Below are positions 8,941 to 18,950 of a DNA stretch of 64,000 nucleotides, one piece after another (the stretch's first letter is position 1; the number at the start of each line of letters is the position of its first letter). The notes under the pieces are model-generated. The model searched no databases. It was not told the DNA's origin and saw nothing but the letters and a program-made list of their open reading frames with translations. A program made the position numbers and the translations under genes. The DNA is from Bradyrhizobium huanghuaihaiense (GTDB lineage: Bacteria > Pseudomonadota > Alphaproteobacteria > Rhizobiales > Xanthobacteraceae): NCBI RefSeq assembly GCF_007830635.1, contig NZ_VLLA01000005.1, positions 62,001 through 126,000 of the forward strand, read 5' to 3'.

Positions 8941-9723
8941 CTACTCCGCGGCCAGCCCCGTCGCAGCCACAGCTTCGGCTTCCTTGACATAATCGTGCAC
9001 GACACGGCCGAACGGCAGCGTCAGGTCGGCGATGTAGTGGTGCGCACCGAGGCAGCGGCGGACCGGGAAGTCCGCAACCGGCGCGTTGACGTGCGGCACC
9101 AGGTGCAGCCGGCCGGGTCCCATCCAGGAGCCCTTCGGCACGATGTCGACAAGGTTGATCGCGACGAGCTGGCAGACTTCCAGACGGCCGTCGACGCCCG
9201 GGATCATCTTCAGATTGATTTGCGTCTTCGACAGCGTGGCGCGGGTGAGATCGCCGTTGCCGGCCATGCTCTCGTGCTTGTAGCCCATCGTGCCCATGGC
9301 GACGAGCTGGCCGGCATATTCCAGCGTGCCCGTCAGCGTGTCCTTGACGATCTCGAGCTTGGGATGGGCATACTTCTTGGGAAAGCCCCAGATCTCGCGG
9401 CCGGCCGCGATCGGCGGATCGTCGTCGAGATACATCTGCGAGACGAAGTTGACCTCCTCGCCATCGAGGCGCGCGGGGATGACGAGGCCGGATTCGGTGT
9501 AGCTGCCGAAGCCGGAAGAGTCCGGCATCTTGATCCATTCGTAATGCACGATCGGCTGGTCGATCGGCTCCAGCGGCTCAGGCAGGCCGGCGCGGATCAG
9601 GTCGGGATCGGTCTCGTAGGTGATGACGAGGAATTCGCGGTTGACGAAGCGGTAGGGCCCGGCCGGATAGCTCGGCCCGGCGGCCGGCATGGACGGAAGT
9701 CTCAGCACATCTTCCCTGCGCAT
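8941..9723 (-). CDS. adc: Acetoacetate decarboxylase
   Basis: A 260-residue enzyme that releases CO2 from acetoacetate to form acetone, in the cytosol. The catalytic lysine pair is seen as Lys116-Lys117 in EIWGFPKKYAHPK, matching the Schiff-base lysine and its neighbour in the characterised clostridial enzyme. The start at 9723 (MRREDVLRLP) gives the standard length; a longer in-frame start at 9864 would add an unsupported basic leader. It is divergent from a patatin-like gene with ~220 bases between them. With the thiolase at 3.8 kb this suggests turnover of acetoacetyl units, perhaps from polyhydroxybutyrate. Confidence 0.92.
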   Translation of the reverse strand: MRREDVLRLPSMPAAGPSYPAGPYRFVNREFLVITYETDPDLIRAGLPEPLEPIDQPIVHYEWIKMPDSSGFGSYTESGLVIPARLDGEEVNFVSQMYLDDDPPIAAGREIWGFPKKYAHPKLEIVKDTLTGTLEYAGQLVAMGTMGYKHESMAGNGDLTRATLSKTQINLKMIPGVDGRLEVCQLVAINLVDIVPKGSWMGPGRLHLVPHVNAPVADFPVRRCLGAHHYIADLTLPFGRVVHDYVKEAEAVAATGLAAE

Positions 9724-9946
9724 CGCTGGTCTCCTGATGTCTGTGATGCCTGCCCGGCAGCGCCAGGCGGTGATGCAGATTGCTAGCCGCACTCGTTGAC
9801 TGCGATGTGAAGGATTTCCGTCAGGCCCACGACCGCCGGCATTCCCGCTCCGGTTGACGTGCATGCGGGCGATGCATCGGCGCCGAAATTGTCATCACGC
9901 CGTCACCGCAGGACGCAATCGTCGTAGACACTCAGGAGGCATCACC

Positions 9947-11122
9947 ATGGACGCCCGCACATCGGAGCCGACCCACTCAACGCATCAGCCTCCCTCACGC
10001 GGCTGGCGCCCCGAGCGCTGCGACCGCGTCGCGCTGGTGCTGCAGGGCGGTGGTGCCCTCGGCGCCTACCAGGCCGGCGTTTACCAGGCGCTGCACGAGG
10101 CCGGCATCGAGCCCGACTGGGTCTGCGGCGTCTCGATCGGCGCCATCAACTCCGCCATCATCGCCGGCAACCGGCCGGAGCAACGGCTGGAGGCACTGCG
10201 CATCTTCTGGGAGCGCATCACCAACCGCAAGATCTGGCACTACACGCCCGACGGCGACGTCTTCCGCCAGTGGCGCAACCTCACCAGCGCGTGGATGACC
10301 TCCGCCCTCGGCCAGCCCGGCTTCTTCACGCCCAATCAGGTCAACCCCTGGTTCAGCCCGGTCGGCGCCAAGACCGCCACCAGCTATTACGACACGATGC
10401 CGCTGAAGGAGAGCCTGCGCGAGCTCGTCGACTTCGATCTCATCAACGAGAAGAAGGTCCGCTTCGCCGTCGGCGCGGTCAACGTGCTCTCGGGCAACTT
10501 CATCTATTTCGACAACGCCCATGACGAGATCGGTCCGGAGCACATCATGGCATCGGGCGCCCTGCCCCCGGCGCTACCGATGGTGCGGATCGGTACCGAT
10601 CATTTCTGGGACGGCGGCATCGTCTCCAACACGCCGCTGCAGCACCTGCTCGACCAGGAGGACGCGCTCAACTCGCTGGTGTTCCAGGTCGACCTGTTCA
10701 GCGCCCGCGGCGTGCTGCCGCGCTCGATCCAGGACGTGATGGCCCGCCACAAGGACATCATGTATTCCTCGCGCACGCGCCACAACACCGACGTCTATCG
10801 CCGCACGCACAACCTCAAGGTCCTGCTCTACAAGGCGCTGGCGAAGCTGCCGGACGAGCAGCTCTCCGAGGAGGAGCGCCAGCTGAAAGCGAGCCTGCGC
10901 AACATGCCGGAGATCGCGATCCTGCATCTGATCTACCAGCAGAAGGCCTATGAGGGCGACGCCAAGGATCACGAATTCTCGGGCACCTCGATGCGCGAGC
11001 ACTGGACGAGCGGCTACGAGGACACCAAGCGCACCCTGAAGCGCCGCGACTGGATCAAGATGCCGGACGAAGGCATGGGGCTGGTCGTGCACGACGTGCA
11101 CCGGGAGACGGAGAGCGCGTAG
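9947..11122 (+). CDS. Patatin-like phospholipase with a DUF3734-type C-terminal domain
   Basis: A 391-residue serine hydrolase. The oxyanion glycine box is LQGGGALGAYQAGV (about 32-45), the nucleophile is Ser63 in CGVSIGAIN, and the dyad aspartate lies in FWDGGIVSNTP. The remaining ~150 residues match the helical domain often fused to bacterial patatins of this group. It should hydrolyse lipid esters. The ATG at 9947 follows CAGGAGG, a strong ribosome site, and excludes the longer reading from 9854. It shares a divergent promoter with acetoacetate decarboxylase. In rhizobia such pairs often accompany polyhydroxybutyrate breakdown genes; that link is inferred. Confidence 0.88.
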   Translation: MDARTSEPTHSTHQPPSRGWRPERCDRVALVLQGGGALGAYQAGVYQALHEAGIEPDWVCGVSIGAINSAIIAGNRPEQRLEALRIFWERITNRKIWHYTPDGDVFRQWRNLTSAWMTSALGQPGFFTPNQVNPWFSPVGAKTATSYYDTMPLKESLRELVDFDLINEKKVRFAVGAVNVLSGNFIYFDNAHDEIGPEHIMASGALPPALPMVRIGTDHFWDGGIVSNTPLQHLLDQEDALNSLVFQVDLFSARGVLPRSIQDVMARHKDIMYSSRTRHNTDVYRRTHNLKVLLYKALAKLPDEQLSEEERQLKASLRNMPEIAILHLIYQQKAYEGDAKDHEFSGTSMREHWTSGYEDTKRTLKRRDWIKMPDEGMGLVVHDVHRETESA

Positions 11123-11139
11123 CGCTCGCCTCGCGTCGG

Positions 11140-11262
11140 GCTCTCAAACAAAAAGTGCGAAAACAACCCCATGCACAGTAGCCGGGGCTTGGCGGATCAA
11201 TGACTTAGCGTGTCCGCCAGGTCATTTGACCCGTCGGGCAAAACACTGGCATGATGGCACCA
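11140..11262. repeat. Possible dispersed intergenic element between patatin gene and leuD
   Basis: The convergent gap contains two AT-richer, non-coding blocks (AAAACAACCCCATGCACAGT at about 11160, and a block around AGGTCATTTGACCCGTCGGG at about 11219). Their wording resembles a dispersed intergenic element I recall from Bradyrhizobium genomes, but only one copy is in this window. AGGTCATTTGACC (11219-11231) is itself palindromic. This is a recall-based, low-confidence call. Confidence 0.3.
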
Positions 11263-11281
11263 TGGCGAACGTGCCCTCGCC

Positions 11282-11901
11282 TCACCCCCCGAGCCATGGA
11301 TAGGCCTCGATCAAGCGACGCTGCGTCGCCACGATGTCCGAAACGTACTGCGCGGTCAGCGCGAATTCGTCCACGCCCTGGACGATCATTTCCAGACCCA
11401 TTTCGTCCGCGCTGAATGAGCCAATCGCCTGGCCGTCGATTGCGATGCGGCGCGCGACGAGGTCGATCGACATTTGCGGCGGCCGGGAGCGGCTCAACGC
11501 GCTCACGATGCGGGCATGGGTCGCTGCGTCGAGCCTCGCCGGCAACAGATGGTTCTTGTAGGCGTTCTGCTCGAAGATCTCGGCAAAGCTCTTCGCAATG
11601 ACCGCGCGGAAGCCATAGTCCAGCAGAGCCCATACCGCGACCTCGCGCGAGGAGCCGCAGCCGAAATTCTCGCCGGCGAGCAGGATCGGCGCTCCCTGGA
11701 ACTGCACGTCGTTCAGCACGAAATCCGGCTTGGGCTGCCCCGCAGGGTCGAAGCGGAATTCGTGGAAGAGGACCTCGCGCAACCGGTCCCGGCCGCCGCC
11801 GTTGATCCGCTTGTGTGGTGCAGCCGGGACAAGGGCGTCGGTGTCGACATTGTCCCACAGCAGCGGAACGGCAATGCCTTCAATGCTGGTGAGCTTGCCG
11901 G

Positions 11902-11905
<4 letters not shown>
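11282..11905 (-). CDS. LeuD-like dehydratase small subunit (catabolic-context paralogue)
   Basis: A 207-residue small subunit of the isopropylmalate isomerase family. It has the swivelling-domain motif LLAGENFGCGSSREVAVWAL and an N-terminal WDNVDTDALVPA block. It forms the dehydratase with the LeuC-like protein, whose stop codon it overlaps by four bases. Biosynthetic LeuCD hydrate and dehydrate 2-isopropylmalate, and some members work on citraconate/citramalate. This copy is the last gene of an operon with a CoA-transferase, an HMG-CoA-lyase-like enzyme and a tricarboxylate-binding protein, so a catabolic substrate such as citraconate is more likely than leucine synthesis. I therefore withhold the leuD symbol. 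Confidence 0.85.
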
Positions 11906-13311
<1,406 letters not shown>

Positions 13312-13315
13312 GCCC

Positions 13316-14311
13316 CTACTCGCCTGTGATGCCAAGCGCACGGACAAGCTCGCCCCGCGCCTTGTAGTCGATCTCGATCTGGCGCTTGAAGTCGTCCCGG
13401 CTGCCGCCCATGGCGACCATGCCCTGCTTGTCGAGCCATGTGCGCATCGTCTCGGTGGCAAGGATCGCGTTGATCTCCTTGTTGAGGGCTGCGGTCACCG
13501 GCGCCGGCGTCTGCTTCGGCAGCATCAGCCCGATATAGCTGATGATCTTGAAGCCGGGATATGTCTCGCTGATGGCCGGCACGCCCGGCAACAACGGGTA
13601 GCGCTGCTCGGACGTGACGCCGAGCAGCTTGATCTGGCCTGCGGTTGCCAGCGGCTCTACGGCCGTGGGTGCACCGAAGATCAGCGGTATCTGCCCCGCA
13701 AGGAGATCGCTCACGGACGCCGCCGTTCCCTTGTAGGGAATGTGGGTCATGGTGAATCCACCCGACTTCTGCAGCATCTCGCCGGCGAGGCGATGCGGCG
13801 TCGAGGCGCCGGCGCTGCCAAAGCTCAGCGCCTGCGGCTTCTGCTTGCCGAAAGCGACAAGCTCGGCGACGGAATTGGCCGGCACATCCTTGGCAGCGGC
13901 CAGCAACAGCGGCGACCAGGCGACGCTGACGACGGGCTCCATCGCCTTCGAAAGATCGAAATGGTTGCTGGAGGCAAGGTGCGGATCGATGGTGAGCATC
14001 GCATCCGTCACCATCAGCACCGTGTATCCGTCCGGCTCCGCCCGCGCTGCCGCCTGCGCAGCGATCATGCCGTTGGCCCCGGTCTTGTTCTCGATCACGA
14101 CGGAGATCTTGAAGGTGTCGCCGAGCTGCTTGCCGATGATCCGCGCCAGCGCGTCGGCCTGGCCTCCCGCGGAATAGCCGACAAGGATCGTGATCGTTCG
14201 TGCGGGATAGGCTTGCGCCCTCGCGGGCTCCGCCATCGCAACCGTGGCAAGCAGCGCAAGCGCGGCCGCCGGAATACGCGCCTTCCAACGAAGCAGCACG
14301 CCGGGCATCAT
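13316..14311 (-). CDS. Tripartite tricarboxylate transporter (TTT/Bug) substrate-binding protein
   Basis: A 331-residue periplasmic protein with a signal peptide (hydrophobic stretch about residues 10-27, likely cleavage after PARAQA). The Bug-family opening YPARTITILVGYSAGGQADALAR and the FGSAGASTPHRLAGEML and THIPYKGTA segments are all present. Bug proteins bind di- and tricarboxylates and related acids. The TctA/TctB membrane partners are not next to it, as is common for orphan Bug proteins. Two tandem ATGs (14311, 14308) follow GGGAGG; either may start. Its place inside the operon suggests that it binds the acid degraded by the neighbouring enzymes. Confidence 0.88.
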   Translation of the reverse strand: MMPGVLLRWKARIPAAALALLATVAMAEPARAQAYPARTITILVGYSAGGQADALARIIGKQLGDTFKISVVIENKTGANGMIAAQAAARAEPDGYTVLMVTDAMLTIDPHLASSNHFDLSKAMEPVVSVAWSPLLLAAAKDVPANSVAELVAFGKQKPQALSFGSAGASTPHRLAGEMLQKSGGFTMTHIPYKGTAASVSDLLAGQIPLIFGAPTAVEPLATAGQIKLLGVTSEQRYPLLPGVPAISETYPGFKIISYIGLMLPKQTPAPVTAALNKEINAILATETMRTWLDKQGMVAMGGSRDDFKRQIEIDYKARGELVRALGITGE

Positions 14312-14359
14312 GATCCGTTCCCTCCCTGTTGCAGATGGTGGCTCGGCCACTCTTCGTTT

Positions 14360-15574
14360 TTATGCAGGCACGTGCGTGGACGCGCCCAATATGCCGGCGG
14401 TGCGGAGATCGGCGATCTCGCGCGCCGAATATCCGGCCGCACCCAGGATGTCGTCGGTGTGCTCGCCGACGCGGGGCGGCTGGCGTTCGAGGCCCGGCCG
14501 GTCGCGCGCGTCGCCAAACTCGACGGGCAGCGCCGGAATTCCGACCAGCGGTCCGCCGCCAAATCCGGCGACGGCCGTTGCCAGCAGTCCGCCGTTCGCG
14601 AGCAGATGCGGATCGACCGACAGCTCATCCGGCCGCCCCACCCGCGAATAGGCCACGCGGGCGGCTTCGCATTTGGCGAGAATCTCATCGAGGGGCAGTT
14701 GCGTGATCCGCCGCTCCAGTTCGGGAAGCATCCATTCGCGCGCGTCGCATCGGTTGGCGTTGCCGAGCAGTCTCGGATCGTCGCGCCAGTCGTCGAAACC
14801 GAACGCATCGCAGAAGCGCTGCCAGTGTCCGTCCGAGGTGCACCCGATGAAGATCTGGCCGCCATCCAATGCCGTGAAGACGTCGTACACGCCCCAGGCA
14901 TTCTTCCGGGTCGGCATGGGCGGCATAGGACCGCCGATCACGGCACTGCCGACGACGAGCGCGCCGAGCATGAAGGTCGCGCTTTCGAACAGCGAGCTCG
15001 AGACCTTCTGTCCGACGCCGGTGACGTCGCGTTCGCGCAGCGCCGACAGTGCTGCCACGACGCCGAAGACGCCGCCGAGGATGTCGATCACGGGCGCGCC
15101 CGCGCGCAGCGGCCGGCCGGGCGGTCCCGTCATGTAGGCGAGGCCGGATTGCATCTGCACGACTTCGTCGAGTGCGCCGCGATTCTCGTAAGGGCCTTTC
15201 AGGAAGCCCTTCATCGAGAGGTACACGAGCCGCGGATTGATCTTGCGCAGATCGTCCCAGCTGCACCTCAGCCGCTCGATCGTTCCCGGTCCAAAGTTCT
15301 CCAGCACGATATCGGCGTCCTTCACCAGCCGGTGCACGACCGCCTGCCCCTCCGGCCGCTTCAGATCGATCGCGATCGAGCGCTTGTTGCGGTTGTAGGT
15401 CGCAAAGAATCCGGCTGCGAAGCCCGGCAGCCGTCGGGTCGGGTCGCCGCCGGCAGGCTCGATCTTCACCACGTCGGCGCCGAGATCGGCGAACAGAACG
15501 CCCGCGCAGGGACCCATGATCGTGTGGCCGAAATCGAGCACCTTCAGGCCCGCGAGCGGCTTTGCGGAAGTCAT
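14360..15574 (-). CDS. CaiB/BaiF family CoA-transferase (class III)
   Basis: A 404-residue formyl-CoA-transferase-type enzyme. The N-terminal motif LDFGHTIMGPCAGVLFADLG and the block NRNKRSIAIDL are typical, and the nucleophilic aspartate is Asp136 in RGALDEVVQMQSGLAY. Class III transferases move CoA between carboxylic acids through an aspartyl anhydride. The gene overlaps the upstream HMG-CoA-lyase-like gene by four bases and precedes the Bug gene by 48. A succinyl-CoA:citramalate CoA-transferase role would fit the neighbours, since the known Chloroflexus enzyme for D-citramalate is of this class. The acid substrate is inferred. Confidence 0.88.
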   Translation of the reverse strand: MTSAKPLAGLKVLDFGHTIMGPCAGVLFADLGADVVKIEPAGGDPTRRLPGFAAGFFATYNRNKRSIAIDLKRPEGQAVVHRLVKDADIVLENFGPGTIERLRCSWDDLRKINPRLVYLSMKGFLKGPYENRGALDEVVQMQSGLAYMTGPPGRPLRAGAPVIDILGGVFGVVAALSALRERDVTGVGQKVSSSLFESATFMLGALVVGSAVIGGPMPPMPTRKNAWGVYDVFTALDGGQIFIGCTSDGHWQRFCDAFGFDDWRDDPRLLGNANRCDAREWMLPELERRITQLPLDEILAKCEAARVAYSRVGRPDELSVDPHLLANGGLLATAVAGFGGGPLVGIPALPVEFGDARDRPGLERQPPRVGEHTDDILGAAGYSAREIADLRTAGILGASTHVPA

Positions 15575-16530
15575 GAGCCGGCCCTCCGCCGGAATGCGGC
15601 GAGCGTGCCCGATCGCAGCGCGGCGCTTGGCAGCCGGTGCCCGACGATCCGCTCGGCAAGCCGTCCGGCCTCGATCAGCGCCTCGATGTCGAGGCCCGTT
15701 GCGATGCCCATTTCCTCGCACAGCAACGCCAGCTCTTCAGTGGCGATATTGCCGGGCGCACCCGGCTGGCCGGCGAACGGGCAGCCGCCGAGCCCCGCCA
15801 CCGCGGCATCGAACGCGGTGACGCCAAGCCGCAGCCCCTCATAGGCGCAGGCGATGCCCTGGCCGCGGGTATCGTGCAGATGCAGCGCGATCCGCAGATC
15901 GTCCCAGCGGTCGCGAACAGCCCCGACGGCCGCGGCGACCCGCCGCGGGGTGGCCCAGCCCATCGAATCCGCGAGCGACACGTCGTGCACCTCGATGCCG
16001 GCTTCGCGCGCGATCGTGAGCCCGTCGGACACGGTCTCGACAACCCGCGCCGCCGGCACGTCTCCGCCAAAATTGCAGCCGAACGCGGCCATGACAATGA
16101 TCTTGGCAATCGGCACGTCCGCCTGGCGGTGCGCGCGCACATAGTTTCGCATCGCCTCGATCTGCCCGGCACGATCGCGGTTGAGATTGCGAAGCGCGAA
16201 CGGCTCGGAGGCGCTCAGCGAGATGAACCCCGCGAGCGTGAGCTTGTTCTTGAACGCCAGGGCGCGCTGCAAACCGCTGTCGTTGAACCAGAGCGCCGTG
16301 TAGTCGACGCCGGCGCGCGGGACGAAGCCCGCAACGACCGCCTCGGCGTCGGCCCAGCCCGGCACGTGTTTGGGATTGACGAAGGACGCAACCTGAATAC
16401 GCGAGAGACCGGTCGCCGAGAGGGCATGGATCAGGGCGATCTTGTCCGCGGTCGCGATCGGCCCGGGCTCGATCTGAAAGCCTTCGCGCGGTCCCTCCTC
16501 GGTGATGACGATCCTGGTCGGCAGGTCCAT
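15571..16530 (-). CDS. HMG-CoA lyase-like enzyme (candidate citramalyl-CoA lyase)
   Basis: A 319-residue TIM-barrel lyase of the DRE-TIM family. It opens with ITEEGPREGFQIE in place of the DxxRDG motif (here EGPREG), carries the metal-binding LHLHDTRGQG motif, and the signature AVAGLGGCPFAGQPGAPGN with the active-site cysteine. HMG-CoA lyases cleave 3-hydroxy-3-methylglutaryl-CoA; close relatives cleave citramalyl-CoA to pyruvate and acetyl-CoA. It is the first gene of the operon, divergent from a LysR gene. ATG 16530 gives the standard N-terminus. A longer frame to 16740 would cross the divergent promoter and the LysR gene, so I reject it. Confidence 0.87.
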   Translation of the reverse strand: MDLPTRIVITEEGPREGFQIEPGPIATADKIALIHALSATGLSRIQVASFVNPKHVPGWADAEAVVAGFVPRAGVDYTALWFNDSGLQRALAFKNKLTLAGFISLSASEPFALRNLNRDRAGQIEAMRNYVRAHRQADVPIAKIIVMAAFGCNFGGDVPAARVVETVSDGLTIAREAGIEVHDVSLADSMGWATPRRVAAAVGAVRDRWDDLRIALHLHDTRGQGIACAYEGLRLGVTAFDAAVAGLGGCPFAGQPGAPGNIATEELALLCEEMGIATGLDIEALIEAGRLAERIVGHRLPSAALRSGTLAAFRRRAGS

Positions 16531-16621
16531 GCCGCGGCACTCCCGGAGCTGTTCTTGTTGGTTCTGGCCGAAGCTTGCCGGGCACCAAGACATCTGACAA
16601 ATATAATATGAAGATTGCGGT

Positions 16622-16638
16622 GATCTGATTATTAGATC
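16622..16638. promoter_or_regulatory. Palindrome in the divergent promoter (candidate LysR operator)
   Basis: GATCT (16622-16626) and AGATC (16634-16638) flank an AT-rich seven-base centre, just upstream of the LysR gene and opposite the five-gene operon. The T-N11-A character fits a LysR site. An AT-rich block ACAAATATAATATG lies about 25 bases further toward the operon and is a candidate promoter core. Confidence 0.4.
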
Positions 16639-16654
16639 GATGGGGAGGCGTGCC

Positions 16655-17629
16655 ATGGCGCTCGGGTTGCGGCAGATCAGGTATTTCATCGCGATCGCCG
16701 ATGCCGGGGTGCTGTCACGGGCCGCCGAGACCCTCAACATCGCGCAGTCCGCGCTCAGCCATCATGTTGCGGCTCTCGAAGCCGACCTCGGCGTAAAACT
16801 GCTGGAACGGCGGCCACGCGGCATCGCCCTGACCGCGGCGGGACGCCGGCTCTACGAACATGGCAGCGCGGTGCTGGCGAGTCTTGGCAAGGCCGAGGAG
16901 GATGTGCGGACCTATAACGAGGCGGCCACGGGACCGGTGAGCCTCGGCCTCAGCCACACGGCGATCTCGATGGTCGCGCTCGATCTCATGAAGGCGGTCC
17001 GCAAGCACTCGCCGGGCGTGCACCTGTCAATCATCGAAGCGCTGTCACCGGCGCTGATCGAGCGTGTCCTCTCGGGCACGGTCGATCTCGCGCTGGCGTA
17101 CAATCCGCCGCGGGATGCCCGGCTGGATGTGGAGTGGCTGCACGAGGAAGATCTTTTCCTCGTCGGGCATCCGAGCCTGATCGGCCGATCCTCCGGTCCG
17201 GTTCCCTTCTCCGCCATTCCGCAAAAGAGCGTGCTCGGGCTGACACCGCTACCGGCCTCGCGCGCCATCATCCAGACGCAGGTGTTGCGCAACCAGATCG
17301 TCCCGAGCCCGACGCTCGAGGTCGATTCCCTGTCGGCGCTGCGCATGGCGCTCGAAGCCGGACTCGGATGCGCAATCCTGTCCCGCGCCACGGTCCTCGC
17401 AGACATCGCGGCGGGGAAATATCACGCCCGCCGCATTGTCGATCCGGCGCTGTCGCGTTCCCTGGCCCTGGTTGCTCTCGCAGACCGGCCGCAGACCAAG
17501 GCCTTCCTCGAGGTCCGCAAGACCGTGACGGAGGTCGTCCGCGCGGCGGTGAGCGAACGACGCTGGCCTGCGAAGAGGAGCGAACGGCAACGGCGACGCC
17601 CCGGCCCCGGCGAGGCCCAGGCGCGATGA
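16655..17629 (+). CDS. LysR family regulator of the CoA-transferase/LeuCD operon
   Basis: A 324-residue regulator: an N-terminal winged HTH (MALGLRQIRYFIAIADAG and SRAAETLNIAQSALSHHVAAL), followed by a LysR effector domain (about 90-290) and a basic C-terminal tail rich in arginine. The protein opening resembles the CbbR/NAC-like branch. The start at 16655 is supported by GGGGAGG six bases upstream; an in-frame ATG at 16640 lies inside that ribosome site. It is head-to-head with the HMG-CoA-lyase-like gene and probably activates that operon in response to the acid being degraded. Confidence 0.88.
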   Translation: MALGLRQIRYFIAIADAGVLSRAAETLNIAQSALSHHVAALEADLGVKLLERRPRGIALTAAGRRLYEHGSAVLASLGKAEEDVRTYNEAATGPVSLGLSHTAISMVALDLMKAVRKHSPGVHLSIIEALSPALIERVLSGTVDLALAYNPPRDARLDVEWLHEEDLFLVGHPSLIGRSSGPVPFSAIPQKSVLGLTPLPASRAIIQTQVLRNQIVPSPTLEVDSLSALRMALEAGLGCAILSRATVLADIAAGKYHARRIVDPALSRSLALVALADRPQTKAFLEVRKTVTEVVRAAVSERRWPAKRSERQRRRPGPGEAQAR

Positions 17630-17715
17630 GATCAACATGAAGCCTGATCGCGCCCCGGGCCGTTGTTTGAGGATGATCTTTCCGGAAAACGTTGTGTGCC
17701 CTTCCGGATGACGCC

Positions 17716-18381
17716 TCAGCAGCTCTTCTGCTGCAAGTGCTGGATGCAGGTGCAGGTCGTCGACGTCGACGAATACTTCACGTCGTAGTACGGAAAGCTC
17801 GACGAGGTCGGGCTGTTCGTCGAGCAGCGCGGGAACAGGTAGTAGCTGTCGCTCAGCTTCACGGTGCCGGCGATGGTGTAGCCGAGGTTCGTCGTGTAAT
17901 TATAGCTAACCTCGCTCAGAATGAGCGAGATGTTCTTGTTGCTGGGATTGTTCGGGTCAGGTGCGGTGAACGAGGACAAGGTCATCGGGTCCCCCTTCTT
18001 TCTCGCCGCCGACGTATTGGTCGACTCGCTCCATTGCACGGTCGCGTTTCCACTGCCGTCGGTGGAGACTTGAGACACCGTGATCGTAATCAGCGAAGCC
18101 CCGCTGGAATCCTTGACGGCATAAGGCGCCATGATCGCCTGCGCCGAGCCGAGAATGGCTTGCATCCGGGATGTGCTGAGCGACGTGTTCTGCGTGACCA
18201 TGTCGGCGACACTGTGCGCGGTGGCGCTGACCTTGACGTTCATCGCCAGCCCATTGCCGAGCTCGACGCCGCCGACGTAGAGCACCAGCATGAACGGCGC
18301 CACAATGGCGAACTCCGTCGCGGCAACAGCGCGGTCGTCGACTAGCAGGCGCCGAGCGCGAGACGACAAGGCGGCGATCAT
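17716..18381 (-). CDS. TadE/TadG-like membrane-anchored protein
   Basis: A 221-residue protein. After a short basic start it has the TadE-type motif AVAATEFAIVAPFMLVLYVGGVELG (the E of TEFA at about residue 23), which acts as membrane anchor and prepilin-like signal. The remainder is an extracytoplasmic serine/threonine-rich domain with four cysteines near the C-terminus (PRCSTN, TCTCIQH, KSC). TadE/TadF/TadG proteins accompany Flp pilus machinery. It shares one base with the upstream TadE gene, so it is the last gene of a three-gene unit. No tadA, tadB, rcpA or flp is in the window. Confidence 0.8.
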   Translation of the reverse strand: MIAALSSRARRLLVDDRAVAATEFAIVAPFMLVLYVGGVELGNGLAMNVKVSATAHSVADMVTQNTSLSTSRMQAILGSAQAIMAPYAVKDSSGASLITITVSQVSTDGSGNATVQWSESTNTSAARKKGDPMTLSSFTAPDPNNPSNKNISLILSEVSYNYTTNLGYTIAGTVKLSDSYYLFPRCSTNSPTSSSFPYYDVKYSSTSTTCTCIQHLQQKSC

Positions 18382-18941
18382 CAGGAGGCTCCTGGCTCGT
18401 TCTGGAACGCGGCCGACGACGTGAGCAGCCGATTGCCGGTCGAAAGGTTCGAGAGGTTAAAACCGAGCGGCCCGAGCATGACGGGCCATACGTACATCAC
18501 CCGGAGAACGACGATGTCGCCGGCATCTCCCGGATTGTATTGCCAGGTGTTCGTGACGGCTCCCGAAGCGTCGAAGGTCAAGGTCGGCATGCCCGTATTG
18601 GCGCCGGACCACGAATTGGCCACCTGCAGGTCAACCATCAGACCACTGCAGGTGAACAGAATCGAGATCTGGTCGCAGACCTTCTGCTTGAAGGCGGCCT
18701 GGGTCATCTGCGCAGACTGCACCTGCCCGGTCATGACCAGGCGCGCGGATTGACGCGCGATGTTTTCGAGCAGCTGTTGGGCAAAGAAGACGAGGAACGT
18801 CTGAAGGAGCGCGATGATGAGGGCGAGGAACGGCGCGGCCACGAGCGCGAATTCGACGGCCGTGGCGCCCCTGCTGTCGCGCGCGAAAGCAGCGCAGCGA
18901 TGGCGGCGTCTCTTGGTTGTTGCAACGTCCGGACCGGTCAT
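18381..18941 (-). CDS. TadE-like pseudopilin protein
   Basis: A 186-residue protein with a basic leader and the TadE signature RGATAVEFALVAAPFLALII (about residues 24-43; E at 30), a single membrane helix, and a periplasmic domain with two cysteines (KVCDQISILFTCSG) likely to form a disulfide. It lies between a von Willebrand-domain protein and a second TadE-like protein on the same strand, nine bases after the former. The role is inferred as a minor pilin or surface protein of a Tad-type system. Confidence 0.83.
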   Translation of the reverse strand: MTGPDVATTKRRRHRCAAFARDSRGATAVEFALVAAPFLALIIALLQTFLVFFAQQLLENIARQSARLVMTGQVQSAQMTQAAFKQKVCDQISILFTCSGLMVDLQVANSWSGANTGMPTLTFDASGAVTNTWQYNPGDAGDIVVLRVMYVWPVMLGPLGFNLSNLSTGNRLLTSSAAFQNEPGAS

Positions 18942-18950
18942 GGCGTTTCT

